From: an uncultured Eubacteriales bacterium
Lineage (GTDB): Bacteria > Bacillota > Clostridia > Oscillospirales > Oscillospiraceae
Length of the DNA: 11,401 bases
Reading direction: 5' to 3'
NCBI GenBank assembly: GCA_900553805.1
Contig: USEU01000061.1
Location: 1-11,401, forward strand
In this document: one piece after another, positions 1-6,899 of the stretch
Layout: each line of letters starts with the position of its first letter
Numbering within the stretch: position 1 is the first letter of the stretch
Made by a program: the position numbers and the translations under genes
Notes under the pieces: model-generated
Seen by the model: the letters and a program-made list of their open reading frames with translations, nothing else
What the model was told of the DNA's origin: nothing
Database searches by the model: none

Positions 1-1
1 C

Positions 2-124
2 CTAATCGTGTTTAATGTATTTAGTGATAGTATCGATTAATTCCTCCATGTTAATCGGCTTGGAAATATGGCCATTCATGCCTGAATCCAGGGATTCCTG
101 AATATCATCTATAAAAGCATTTGC
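2..124 (-). pseudogene. Remnant C-terminal end of a response-regulator receiver (REC) domain
   Basis: Read on the minus strand, this stretch encodes about 40 residues ending in a TAG stop (complement of 2-4). The peptide begins ANAF, then has an acidic helix (DDIQESLDSGMNGH), the ISKPIN motif and a final helix MEELIDTITKYIKHD. This is the typical end of a REC domain as found in hybrid histidine kinases: the A-N-A-F of beta4/alpha4, the conserved Lys-Pro of beta5, and alpha5. Upstream of 124 the similarity stops at once: the next codons do not resemble a REC domain and reach an in-frame TGA within about 12 codons, with no plausible start or ribosome binding site. The phospho-acceptor Asp and all earlier parts are missing. 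I read it as a gene remnant. The stretch is clearly more AT-rich than the genes to its right, suggesting decay or foreign origin. Confidence 0.7.
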
Positions 125-134
125 ATGGTTCAAT

Positions 135-156
135 GGGTGGAAAACGGGTGGAAATC
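135..156. repeat. Short tandem repeat, two 11-nt units
   Basis: Two adjacent 11-nt units (GGGTGGAAAAC then GGGTGGAAATC) differ at one position. They sit just at the break point of the REC remnant, in the AT-rich gap between it and rlmD. The rest of 157-223 is AT-rich and holds only a weak 7-bp hairpin (188-194 with 201-207) that lacks a T-tract on the strand of rlmD. Confidence 0.5.
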
Positions 157-223
157 AGAAAAAACAGTTTTTATATTCCGAACATTTTTAGCTTATATTT
201 AAGCTAATATATATAATTTACAG

Positions 224-1585
224 TTATTTTTCTTCTTTTCTCCGTGTTAATAAGCAGATACTTTCCACATGGCTGCATCTGGGGAACAGGTCTGCCGCCA
301 TGGCCTTTTCCACCCGGAAGCCACGCTGTTTTAGCAGGGCGAGGTCTCTTGCCAGGGTAGCGGGGTCACAGCTGACGTACACCAGCCGCCTGGGACTCAT
401 GCGGGTGATGGCCTCGATGGTGTCGGCGTTCAGGCCCTTGCGGGGCGGGTCAACGGTAATGACATCGGGGTGGATGCCCTTTGCCTCCAGTGCCAGGGCA
501 GCTTCTCCCGCGTCTCCGCAGAAAAATTCCGCATTTCCGATGCCGTTGCGCACGGCGTTGTCCTTGGCATCCTCAATGGCCTGGGGCACGACCTCCACGC
601 CCATGACCTTTCCGGCAGCACTCGCCATGGCCAGGGTGATAGTTCCCACACCACAATAGAGGTCCAGCACCAAATCCTCCTTGGAGATGTCTGCCAGTTG
701 GATGGCAGCCTGATACAGCCGCTGCGCCTGGGCATGGTTCACCTGGTAGAAGGAGCGGGGGGACAGGCGGAAATTCAGGCCGCACAGGGTATCCTCGATG
801 AAGCCGGGGCCATAAAGGGTGATGAATTCATCGCCCAGAACGGCGTTGCCCTTTTTGGTGTTCACGCTGAGCACCAGGGTGGCAAAGCCGGGGATCTTCT
901 TCAGCCGCTCCACCAGCTCCGGCGCATGGGGAAGGGTGCGGCCGTTGACCGCCAGGCATACCAAAATCTGCCCGGATACCGCCCCCCGGCGGACATAGAT
1001 GTGCCGCAGCAGGCCGGTGTGGGCGGTCTCATCATAGACGGGGACGCGGAACTGGTTAACATGGTCGATCACCGCGTCCTTCACCTGGTCCGTCTCCTGG
1101 GGGAGGATCAGACAGCGGGAATTTTCCACCACGTCGTGGGTGCCCGCCCGGAAGAACCCGGCGTAGGCCCGGCCCTTTTTGCTGGCCACGGGATACTGGG
1201 CCTTGTTGCGGTAGCCGCGGCAGTCCGGCGCGGCCAGGATGGGCACCTCATCCAGCTTCTCCCCGGCCAGCCGGTTCAGGCAGTCCCGCACCCGGGCGGC
1301 CTTCAGGCGGGTCTCCTCGGCATAGTCCATGTGCCAGAAGTCACAGCCGCCGCAGAGCTTGGCCACGGGGCATTGACGGTTCACCCGATGGGGGGATTTT
1401 TCCAGCAGCTCGGTGATTTTTCCCGCTGCCCAGGTTTTTCGTACTGCCTCAATGCGCACCCGCACCCGCTCCCCGGCAATGGCATTGGGGATGAAAACGG
1501 TGATACCCTCAATATGGGCAATGCCCTGTCCCTCTGCGGTATAGTCGGTGACCAGGGCTTCGTAAACTGCATTCTTTTCCAGCAC
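224..1585 (-). CDS. rlmD: 23S rRNA (uracil-5-)-methyltransferase, RlmD/RlmCD (RumA) family
   Basis: SAM-dependent enzyme that methylates C5 of a uracil in 23S rRNA (U1939 for RlmD; Gram-positive RlmCD enzymes also modify U747). The 453-aa length is normal. Residues 5-62 form a TRAM RNA-binding domain. Cys72, Cys78, Cys81 and probably Cys158 fit the [4Fe-4S] pattern of the family. The Rossmann methyltransferase domain shows the SAM loop LDLYCGVGT (about 307-315), DPPRKG (379-384) and the catalytic Cys406 in YVSCDPATLARD; the C-terminal HVESICLL motif is present. The start is GTG at 1585, chosen because an AGGAG site lies 7 nt upstream (1593-1597). It is transcribed alone from a good promoter (1619-1647), divergent from the radical SAM gene. 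Which uracil it modifies cannot be told from sequence; rlmCD is an equally fair name. Confidence 0.93.
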   Translation of the reverse strand: MLEKNAVYEALVTDYTAEGQGIAHIEGITVFIPNAIAGERVRVRIEAVRKTWAAGKITELLEKSPHRVNRQCPVAKLCGGCDFWHMDYAEETRLKAARVRDCLNRLAGEKLDEVPILAAPDCRGYRNKAQYPVASKKGRAYAGFFRAGTHDVVENSRCLILPQETDQVKDAVIDHVNQFRVPVYDETAHTGLLRHIYVRRGAVSGQILVCLAVNGRTLPHAPELVERLKKIPGFATLVLSVNTKKGNAVLGDEFITLYGPGFIEDTLCGLNFRLSPRSFYQVNHAQAQRLYQAAIQLADISKEDLVLDLYCGVGTITLAMASAAGKVMGVEVVPQAIEDAKDNAVRNGIGNAEFFCGDAGEAALALEAKGIHPDVITVDPPRKGLNADTIEAITRMSPRRLVYVSCDPATLARDLALLKQRGFRVEKAMAADLFPRCSHVESICLLTRRKEEK

Positions 1586-1618
1586 GTCGATTCTCCTCGC
1601 TGCTTCCTGTTTTGGATG

Positions 1619-1647
1619 ATTATATCACGGAAAAGGGGATTCAACAA
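1619..1647 (-). promoter_or_regulatory. Sigma-A promoter of rlmD
   Basis: On the minus strand a TTGTTG -35 box (1642-1647) and a perfect TATAAT -10 box (1619-1624) are separated by 17 nt. The predicted start lies near 1612, leaving a leader of about 25 nt before the GTG start codon. Confidence 0.8.
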
Positions 1648-1666
1648 GGCTTTTGATCGGAAACAC

Positions 1667-1684
1667 TTTGTTTGTGGGGACGAT
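1667..1684 (-). promoter_or_regulatory. Conserved 18-nt motif upstream of the rlmD promoter (copy 1)
   Basis: TTTGTTTGTGGGGACGAT on the plus strand lies 19 nt upstream of the rlmD -35 box. An almost identical string, with one extra G, lies at 8662-8680 upstream of the oadB promoter, 24 nt before its -35 box. The genes are unrelated, so this is either a shared regulator or upstream-element site, or a scrap of a dispersed repeat. Function unknown. Confidence 0.45.
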
Positions 1685-1709
1685 TGAATTTTATTTTTTT
1701 CAGTGGGGA

Positions 1710-1738
1710 TTGACTTCCGTTGGCGGGGTCGGTATACT
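1710..1738 (+). promoter_or_regulatory. Sigma-A promoter of the radical SAM gene
   Basis: TTGACT (1710-1715) and TATACT (1733-1738) are spaced 17 nt apart. The start is predicted near 1745. The resulting leader of about 70 nt can form small hairpins, for example CCTC/GAGG around a CGAA loop near 1755-1766, but I recognise no known riboswitch in it. Confidence 0.8.
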
Positions 1739-1814
1739 CCTGGTATTGTCAGTGCCTCCGAAGAGGACGGCTGAGGCGCTTTGCGGCGCGTTTGATGTGT
1801 AAAAAGAGGTGCCC

Positions 1815-2678
1815 ATGGAAATAAGCTATGAGAATTGCCGCCTATGTCCCCGGGAGTGCGGCGTGAACCGGACGGCGGGGGAGCGGGGCTTCTGCGGCTG
1901 CCCCGACCAGGCGCTGGTGGCCAAAACCATGCTTCACCAATGGGAGGAGCCGGTGCTGGCAGGAAACGGCGGCAGCGGTGCCATCTTCTTCGGCGGCTGC
2001 ACCCTGCGCTGCCGGTACTGCCAGAATGCCGCCATCAGCGGCGGGGCGGTGGGCAAACCCACCGACAGTGCCCAGCTGCGGCAGATGATGGAAGCCCTCA
2101 TCGACCAAGGGGCAGAGAACATCGACCTGGTGACCCCCACCCATTTTCTGCCCACCATTCTGCCCGCGCTGGAGCGGCCGCTGCCGGTGCCGGTGGTATA
2201 CAACTGCGGCGGCTACGAGCGGGTGGAGGCCCTCCGGGCATTGGAGGGGAAAATCGACATCTATCTGCCCGACCTGAAATACGCGGATGCCGCCCTGGCA
2301 GGGGCGCTCTCCGGCGCGCCGGACTATTTCCCGGTGGCCGCCCGGGCGATCCGGGAGATGGTGCGCCAGGTGGGCAGCGTCCAGTGGCAGGGGGAGCGGG
2401 TCACCCGGGGGGTGATCATCCGCCATCTGATCCTGCCGGGGCAGGTGGAAAACTCCCTGCGGGTGCTGGACTGGATCGGGGAGCATTTCCGCCCCGGCCA
2501 GGTGCTGGTGAGCCTGATGCGGCAGTACACCCCCATGGGCGGCCTGGGCGCGCCCTATGACCGGCGGATCACCGACGAGGAATATGACGCGGTGCTCAGC
2601 TGGATGTACCTGAACGAGCTGGAGGGCTTCACCCAGGAGGCCGAATCGGCGGACCGGGGCTTTATTCCTGATTTTTAA
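1815..2678 (+). CDS. PflX-like radical SAM protein (COG1313), substrate unknown
   Basis: A 287-aa radical SAM enzyme related to pyruvate formate-lyase activating enzymes. The SAM-cleaving [4Fe-4S] cluster is held by Cys62, Cys66 and Cys69 in the FFGGCTLRCRYCQN motif, preceded by the EEP...GSGAIFF segment typical of COG1313. The N-terminus carries extra cysteines (Cys8, Cys11, Cys15, Cys27, Cys29) that could bind a second metal site. The later YNCGGY, YLPDLKYAD and LMRQYTPMG stretches also match this group. ATG at 1815 is chosen over an in-frame GTG at 1809, because the GTG would overlap the likely ribosome binding site AGAGG (1805-1809), which is 5 nt before the ATG. It has its own promoter and ends directly against the -35 box of the B12 operon, so the two are adjacent but separately started. 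No glycyl-radical enzyme or other partner is in the window; the function of this family is not settled. Confidence 0.85.
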   Translation: MEISYENCRLCPRECGVNRTAGERGFCGCPDQALVAKTMLHQWEEPVLAGNGGSGAIFFGGCTLRCRYCQNAAISGGAVGKPTDSAQLRQMMEALIDQGAENIDLVTPTHFLPTILPALERPLPVPVVYNCGGYERVEALRALEGKIDIYLPDLKYADAALAGALSGAPDYFPVAARAIREMVRQVGSVQWQGERVTRGVIIRHLILPGQVENSLRVLDWIGEHFRPGQVLVSLMRQYTPMGGLGAPYDRRITDEEYDAVLSWMYLNELEGFTQEAESADRGFIPDF

Positions 2679-2707
2679 TTGACATCGGCGGCAAATTGTG
2701 CTATGGT
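2679..2707 (+). promoter_or_regulatory. Sigma-A promoter of the cobalamin operon
   Basis: A consensus TTGACA -35 box (2679-2684) begins one base after the stop codon of the radical SAM gene. TATGGT (2702-2707) follows after 17 nt. The predicted start near 2714 is just before the first paired strand of the riboswitch, supporting a dedicated B12-regulated transcript. Confidence 0.8.
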
Positions 2708-2725
2708 TACGGAGAAAGTAAATAA

Positions 2726-2913
2726 CCATCTTAGTGCCTCCAATGTCGGGCAGATCTTGGGGGAGAATAGGGAATCGGGTGCAAATCCCGAACGGTACCG
2801 CCACTGTAAGCGAGGAGGCGGCCGCACAGGGCGAAAGCCGGTCATTGGGAATTTCCTGAGAAGGCGGTGCGGCGGCCATGGATGCGTGAAGTCAGGATAA
2901 CTGCTAAGGATGG
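2726..2913 (+). promoter_or_regulatory. Cobalamin (adenosylcobalamin) riboswitch aptamer
   Basis: The conserved core reads GGGAA..GGGTGCAAATCCC followed by ACGGTACCGCCACTGTAA (about 2771-2809), the hallmark of the B12 riboswitch. The B12 box GAAGTCAGGATAACTGCT lies at 2888-2905. The closing helix P1 can be drawn between 2726-2734 (CCATCTTAG) and 2904-2913 (CTAAGGATGG) with one bulge. The length of about 190 nt is normal. In this class, ligand binding usually shuts off B12 synthesis or uptake genes; here it precedes cbiB-cobD-cbiP. Confidence 0.93.
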
Positions 2914-2920
2914 GTGATGT

Positions 2921-2928
2921 GCTGCCGC
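2921..2928 (+). promoter_or_regulatory. Candidate antiterminator strand of the B12 riboswitch
   Basis: GCTGCCGC at 2921-2928 is identical to the first 8 nt of the 3' arm of the first terminator (2988-2995). It can therefore pair with the terminator's 5' arm (2974-2981) and prevent terminator folding. It can itself be hidden by a local hairpin (about 2924-2930 with 2941-2949, around TGCAAGTACG). It begins 7 nt after helix P1 ends, where ligand binding could bias the choice. This is inferred from hand pairing. Confidence 0.5.
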
Positions 2929-2970
2929 TCTGCAAGTACGGAGCGCGGCTGCTTTTGGCGCAGAAAATCG

Positions 2971-3007
2971 GCTGCGGCGGCTTTGGTGCTGCCGCGGCTT
3001 TTTGTTT
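2971..3007 (+). terminator. Riboswitch-linked intrinsic terminator 1
   Basis: An 11-bp stem (2971-2981 with 2988-2998, two G-U pairs) around a 6-nt loop is followed by a run of five T, then GTTT. It lies about 60 nt after the aptamer and 130 nt before cbiB, so it would cut the transcript in the leader. Confidence 0.85.
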
Positions 3008-3084
3008 CCCGGGTGCCGGTATTGGCGTTCCCCCTTGTCAATGCCCGGATTGCCCTCCCGGGGACCAGGCTGCGTGATTTCCTC

Positions 3085-3116
3085 CGGGGGGAGTTTGCCC
3101 ACTCCCCCCGCTTTTT
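3085..3116 (+). terminator. Riboswitch-linked intrinsic terminator 2
   Basis: A perfect 10-bp stem (CGGGGGGAGT, 3085-3094, with 3101-3110), loop TTGCCC, then CTTTTTC, ends 21 nt before the cbiB start. An upstream C-rich strand near 3052-3059 could compete with its 5' arm. The 77 nt between the two terminators hold nothing else that I recognise. Two strong terminators in series in one leader are notable. Confidence 0.88.
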
Positions 3117-3137
3117 CATGCTTTGGAGGCGTTGCAA

Positions 3138-4097
3138 ATGGACCGTATTGCCATGGCGCTTTTGATCGGATTTTTCATTGACTGTTTTCTGGGCGACCCT
3201 CACCGGCTGCCCCACCCGGTGGTGCTCATCGGGAAGCTTATTTCGGGGCTGGAGCGGGTTTTCCGCCGCCTGCTGCCCAAAACCGTGGCCGGGGAGCGGA
3301 CCGCGGGCGGGCTGATCTGGCTCGTCACCGCGGCGGTCAGCGGCCTGATCCCCTGGGGCATCCTGCGAGTGTGCGGCCTGGTTTCCCCCTGGCTGGCGCT
3401 GGGAGTGCAGGGCATCATGTGCTGGCAGATCATCGCCCCCCGGTCGCTGCGCGACGAGAGCATGAAGGTCTATCGCGCCCTGAAAACCGGCACCCTTCCG
3501 CAGGCCCGCCAAGCGGTCTCCATGATCGTGGGACGGGACACGGAGCAGCTGGACGCCGCCGCCGTGGCCCGGGCGGCGGTGGAGACGGTGGCGGAGAACG
3601 CCTCCGACGGGGTGATCGCTCCCCTGCTGTTCATCGCCCTGGGGAGCGCGCCGCTGGGCTTTGTCTACAAGGCGGTGAACACCATGGATTCCATGCTGGG
3701 CTATGTGGAGCCGCCCTACAAAAATGTGGGGTGCATTCCCGCCCACATGGACGACATCTTCAACTTTATCCCCGCCCGGCTGTGCGCGGTGCTGATGCTG
3801 GCCGCCGGGGGCATTCTGGGCATGGACGTAAAAAACGGCTGGAAAATCTTCCGGCGGGACCGCTATAACCACGCCAGTCCCAATTCCGCCCAGACCGAAT
3901 CCGTATGCGCCGGTCTGCTGGGCCTGCGGCTGGCCGGGGACGCCAGCTACCACGGGGTGCTGCACCGCAAAAAATACATCGGCGACCCCCTGCGGGAAAT
4001 CACCCCCGAGGACATCCCCAAAAGCTGCCGCCTGATGTACGGGGCCGCCATCCTGATGCTGCTCCTGTGCGTTGGGGCACGCTGCCTGGTTTTTTGA
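3138..4097 (+). CDS. cbiB: Adenosylcobinamide-phosphate synthase, CbiB (CobD of aerobic nomenclature)
   Basis: Membrane enzyme that attaches (R)-1-amino-2-propanol O-2-phosphate to adenosylcobyric acid. The 319-aa length is usual. Diagnostic strings are GDPHRLPHPVVLIGK (19-33), VGRDT (131-135), VETVAENASDGVIAPLLF (148-165), KAVNTMDSMLGY (178-189), HMDDIFNFIPAR (203-214) and RDRYNHASPNSAQTES (240-255). Hydrophobic spans fit about 1-18, 58-98, 157-175, 214-229 and 301-318. ATG 3138 is chosen because GGAGG (3125-3129) sits 8 nt before it; the in-frame TTG at 3123 would overlap that site. It is the first gene of the riboswitch-controlled operon, with cobD starting 12 nt after its stop codon, consistent with CobD supplying the aminopropanol phosphate that CbiB uses. 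Confidence 0.95.
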   Translation: MDRIAMALLIGFFIDCFLGDPHRLPHPVVLIGKLISGLERVFRRLLPKTVAGERTAGGLIWLVTAAVSGLIPWGILRVCGLVSPWLALGVQGIMCWQIIAPRSLRDESMKVYRALKTGTLPQARQAVSMIVGRDTEQLDAAAVARAAVETVAENASDGVIAPLLFIALGSAPLGFVYKAVNTMDSMLGYVEPPYKNVGCIPAHMDDIFNFIPARLCAVLMLAAGGILGMDVKNGWKIFRRDRYNHASPNSAQTESVCAGLLGLRLAGDASYHGVLHRKKYIGDPLREITPEDIPKSCRLMYGAAILMLLLCVGARCLVF

Positions 4098-4109
4098 AAG
4101 GATAACTGC

Positions 4110-5165
4110 ATGCTGTACAACATTCCCAACCCCCACGGGGGTGAGGTTTATTCCAAGGCGGTGGAGATCGATTTTTCCGCCAACATCAACCCCCTGGGGA
4201 CGCCGGAGGCGGTGAAGGAGGCGGTGCGGGATTCCCTTCCCCTGCTGAGCCAGTACCCGGACCCCTACTGCCGGGCGCTGGTGGGAGCCATTGCGGAATT
4301 CGAGGGGGTGCCCGCGGAGCGGGTGCTCTGCGGCAACGGGGCGGCGGAGCTGATCTTCTCCCTGTGCGCCGCGCTGGGGCCGAAGCGGGCGCTGCTGCCC
4401 GTGCCCTCCTTCTCGGAGTACCGCACCGCGCTGGAGGCAGCGGGATGCGAGACGGAATTCTATTTCATGGAGCAATCGGAGGATTTCGCCCTGACGGAGC
4501 GGTTCCTGCCCGTGCTGGAGGGCTTCGGCGGGGATATGCTTCTGCTCTGCAACCCCAACAATCCCACCGGCCAGGTGATCGATCCGGTGCTGCTGGAGGA
4601 AATCCGGGACATCTGCGTCCGGAAGGGCATCTTCCTGTTCATCGACGAGTGCTTCCTGGACCTGACCCAGGGGGGCGAGGGGCTGAGCCTGGCGCGGCGG
4701 CTGCGGGACGGCGAGCGGACGCTCTTATTGAAGGCCTTTACCAAGAGCTACGGCATGGCGGGGCTGCGGCTGGGCTACTGCCTGTGCGCCGACCCGGCGC
4801 TGCTGACCCGGATGGGCCGCGCCACCCAGGCCTGGAACGTATCCATTCCCGCCCAGATGGCGGGGATCGCCGCCCTGGGGCAGCGGGAATTTTTGGACCG
4901 GGCCAGGGCGATCATCCACGCCCAGCGGCCGCTTCTGGCGGCGGGGCTGGAGGCGCTGGGGCTGACGGTGATCCCCTCCCGCACCAATTTTCTGCTGTTT
5001 TTCTCCCCCCGTGCGCTGGGGGAGCCACTGCTGGAGCGGGGGCTGCAAATCCGGGACTGCGCCAATTATCCCGGCCTGGAGCCGGGGTGGTATCGCACGG
5101 CGGTAAGGCTGCCGGAGCAGAACCAGCGCCTGCTGGACGCAATAAAGGAGATTCTCAATGGCTAA
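4110..5165 (+). CDS. cobD: Threonine-phosphate decarboxylase CobD (PLP-dependent, HisC-like fold)
   Basis: Fold-type I PLP enzyme expected to decarboxylate L-threonine O-3-phosphate to aminopropanol phosphate, the linker of the B12 nucleotide loop. The N-terminus NPHGGEVY followed by [11 protein letters not shown] (20-30) separates CobD from plain histidinol-phosphate aminotransferases. PLP-site features are CNPNNPTG (147-154), Asp179 in FIDECFLD, the Schiff-base Lys212 in [14 protein letters not shown], and Arg220. The C-terminal [10 protein letters not shown]...YRTAVR region carries the substrate-binding arginines. At 351 aa it is of normal length. AAAGGA lies about 8 nt before the ATG. It overlaps cbiP by 8 nt. 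A HisC-type aminotransferase is the alternative by fold, but the motif set and the operon make CobD much more likely. Confidence 0.92.
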   Translation: MLYNIPNPHGGEVYSKAVEIDFSANINPLGTPEAVKEAVRDSLPLLSQYPDPYCRALVGAIAEFEGVPAERVLCGNGAAELIFSLCAALGPKRALLPVPSFSEYRTALEAAGCETEFYFMEQSEDFALTERFLPVLEGFGGDMLLLCNPNNPTGQVIDPVLLEEIRDICVRKGIFLFIDECFLDLTQGGEGLSLARRLRDGERTLLLKAFTKSYGMAGLRLGYCLCADPALLTRMGRATQAWNVSIPAQMAGIAALGQREFLDRARAIIHAQRPLLAAGLEALGLTVIPSRTNFLLFFSPRALGEPLLERGLQIRDCANYPGLEPGWYRTAVRLPEQNQRLLDAIKEILNG

Positions 5166-6621
5166 GAACATCATGATTCAGGGCACCATGTCCAACGCGG
5201 GCAAGAGCCTGCTGGCGGCGGGGCTGTGCCGCATTTTCAGGCAGGACGGCTACCGGGTGGCCCCCTTCAAAAGTCAGAACATGGCGCTCAATTCCTTCAT
5301 CACCGCCAGCGGCGCGGAAATGGGCCGTGCCCAGGTGGTGCAGGCGGAGGCGGCGGGCATCGCGCCGGACGTGCGGATGAACCCCATCCTGCTCAAGCCC
5401 ACCACGGACGTGGGCAGTCAGGTGATCGTCAACGGCCGGGTACAGGGCAACATGCGGGCCATGGAATACTACCGGCGCAAGCGGGACTTCATCCCGGCGG
5501 TGATGGAGGCCTACCGCAGCCTGGAACAGGAATACGACATCATCGTCATCGAGGGCGCAGGCAGCCCGGCGGAGATCAATCTGAAGGCCACGGACATTGT
5601 AAACATGGGCCTGGCGGAGCTGGTGGACGCCCCGGTGCTGCTGGTAGGGGACATCGACCGGGGCGGCGTGTTCGCCCAGCTGTACGGCACCATTGCCCTG
5701 CTGGAGCCCCAGGAGCAGAAGCGGGTCAAGGGCACCATTGTGAATAAATTTCGGGGCGACCGGGCCATTTTGCAGCCGGGCATCGACATTCTGGAAAAAA
5801 TCTGCGGTGTGCCCGTGGCGGGGGTGGTGCCCTACGTCCACGTGGACATCGACGACGAGGACAGCCTGTCCACCCGGTTCCAGACCGGGGACACGCGCAA
5901 GGACATTGACATTGCGGTGATCAAGCTGCCCCGCATCTCCAACTTCACCGACGTGTCCCCCCTGGAGCGGTTTGACAATGTGTCCGTGCGCTACATCCAG
6001 CGGCCGGACCAGCTGCACCAGCCGGATATGATCCTCCTGCCCGGCACCAAGAGCACCATTGCCGACCTGCTCTGGCTGCGCCAGTCCGGCCTGGAGGCGG
6101 CCATCTGCCAGCAGACTGCCCGGGGCTGCATCCTCTTCGGTATCTGCGGCGGCTACCAGATGCTTGGCTCCACCATCCGGGACCCGGAGGGGGTGGAGGC
6201 CGCCGGGGTGACGGAGATTCAGGGCATGGGGCTGCTGGATATGGATACGGTATTTGCGGGGGAAAAGGTGCAGCGCCAGGTGAGCGGTACCTTTGGAGAA
6301 ATTCCCGGCGCACTTCACGGCCTGACGGGCCTGGGCTACACCGGCTATGAAATTCACATGGGCCGCAGCCAGCGCGGGGGCGACGCCATCCAGTGCAGCG
6401 GCAACGTCTACGGCAGCTACATCCACGGCATCTTCGACGGGGCGGGCATCGCCCAGGCCCTGGTGCGCGGCCTGGCCGCCAAAAAGGGCATCGACCCCGG
6501 CAGGCTCACCGTTTTCGACCCGGATGCCTACAAGCAGGAGCAATATGACCGTCTGGCCGACGCCGTCCGGGGCGGGCTGGACATGGATTTTGTCTACAAG
6601 GTCCTCAACCGGGAGGTGTGA
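5158..6621 (+). CDS. cbiP: Cobyric acid synthase CbiP/CobQ (glutamine-hydrolysing)
   Basis: ATP- and glutamine-dependent enzyme that amidates adenosylcobyrinic acid a,c-diamide at four side chains to give adenosylcobyric acid, the substrate of CbiB. The 487-aa chain begins with a dethiobiotin-synthetase-like ATPase domain: P-loop GTMSNAGKS (9-17), SQNMALNSF (39-47), MNPILLKP (74-81) and [10 protein letters not shown] (164-173). A type I glutamine amidotransferase domain follows, with nucleophile Cys330 in [11 protein letters not shown] and His423 in GSYIHGIFD. The ATG overlaps the end of cobD, and AAGGAG lies upstream within the cobD coding sequence, suggesting translational coupling. It is the last gene of the operon; repeat copy A begins 8 nt after its stop codon and the operon terminator is at 6853. 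Confidence 0.95.
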   Translation: MAKNIMIQGTMSNAGKSLLAAGLCRIFRQDGYRVAPFKSQNMALNSFITASGAEMGRAQVVQAEAAGIAPDVRMNPILLKPTTDVGSQVIVNGRVQGNMRAMEYYRRKRDFIPAVMEAYRSLEQEYDIIVIEGAGSPAEINLKATDIVNMGLAELVDAPVLLVGDIDRGGVFAQLYGTIALLEPQEQKRVKGTIVNKFRGDRAILQPGIDILEKICGVPVAGVVPYVHVDIDDEDSLSTRFQTGDTRKDIDIAVIKLPRISNFTDVSPLERFDNVSVRYIQRPDQLHQPDMILLPGTKSTIADLLWLRQSGLEAAICQQTARGCILFGICGGYQMLGSTIRDPEGVEAAGVTEIQGMGLLDMDTVFAGEKVQRQVSGTFGEIPGALHGLTGLGYTGYEIHMGRSQRGGDAIQCSGNVYGSYIHGIFDGAGIAQALVRGLAAKKGIDPGRLTVFDPDAYKQEQYDRLADAVRGGLDMDFVYKVLNREV

Positions 6622-6629
6622 CCGCCCTC

Positions 6630-6830
6630 TTGGCTCCCCGATGGGGGAGCTGGCAGTCCGTAAGGGCTGACTTGTGCGCCCGCAGGCGCCATGCGAGCGA
6701 GCAACCGCCGTCAGGCGGCTCTTAGCGAGTCGCAGAGGGGGTGTTGTTCGTTGGATGGGAGTAACTCAAAATTACCAACGGCACCCCCTTTGCCGCTACC
6801 GCGGCACTTCCCCCAGAGGGGGCAGCGAGG
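6630..6830 (+). repeat. 201-nt multi-hairpin intergenic repeat, copy A
   Basis: This block is about 92% identical (16 mismatches, no gaps by hand alignment) to the reverse complement of 7065-7265. Nearly all of it can be drawn as hairpins: GCTCCCC/GGGGAGC, GCGCC/GGCGC, CCGCC/GGCGG, a long one opening GGGGGTG and closing CACCCCC, GCCGC/GCGGC and CCCCC/GGGGG. The flanks are almost invariant while the loop of the long hairpin varies. No open reading frame or transposase is inside and no terminal inverted repeats are evident. It looks like a dispersed non-coding repeat of this genome. Confidence 0.85.
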
Positions 6831-6852
6831 TAGTGCGTCGCTTAAACATCAA

Positions 6853-6899
6853 GCCCCATGTCCGCACCGGGAGGGTGAACGGACATGGGGCCTTTTGTT
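6853..6899 (+). terminator. Terminator of the cbiB-cobD-cbiP operon, convergent with the small OadG-like gene
   Basis: A 12-bp perfect stem GCCCCATGTCCG (6853-6864) with 6880-6891, extended inside by CACC/GGTG, is followed by CTTTTGTT on the plus strand. On the minus strand the same stem comes directly after the stop codon of the small gene at 6898, but the T-tract there is weak. The plus-strand T-tract runs up to that stop codon. Confidence 0.8.

Noticed and set aside
188..207. Hairpin TTAGCTT/AAGCTAA as terminator of rlmD
   Set aside because: The stem is AT-only except for two pairs and is not followed by a T-tract on the minus strand; too weak to call.
470..1687. Open frame of 405 codons on the plus strand opposite rlmD
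   Set aside because: Antisense to a gene with all catalytic motifs; no initiation signals or recognisable domains.
1745..1814. Riboswitch in the leader of the radical SAM gene
   Set aside because: Small hairpins can be drawn, but I found no conserved core of any class I know and the leader is only about 70 nt.
2679..2900. 73-codon plus-strand frame in front of cbiB
   Set aside because: It lies wholly within the promoter and the conserved cobalamin riboswitch, and its start overlaps the -35 box.
2904..4475. Open frame of 523 codons on the minus strand over the B12 leader, cbiB and the cobD start
   Set aside because: It is antisense to conserved genes and terminators, has low-complexity composition, and no ribosome binding site or family resemblance.
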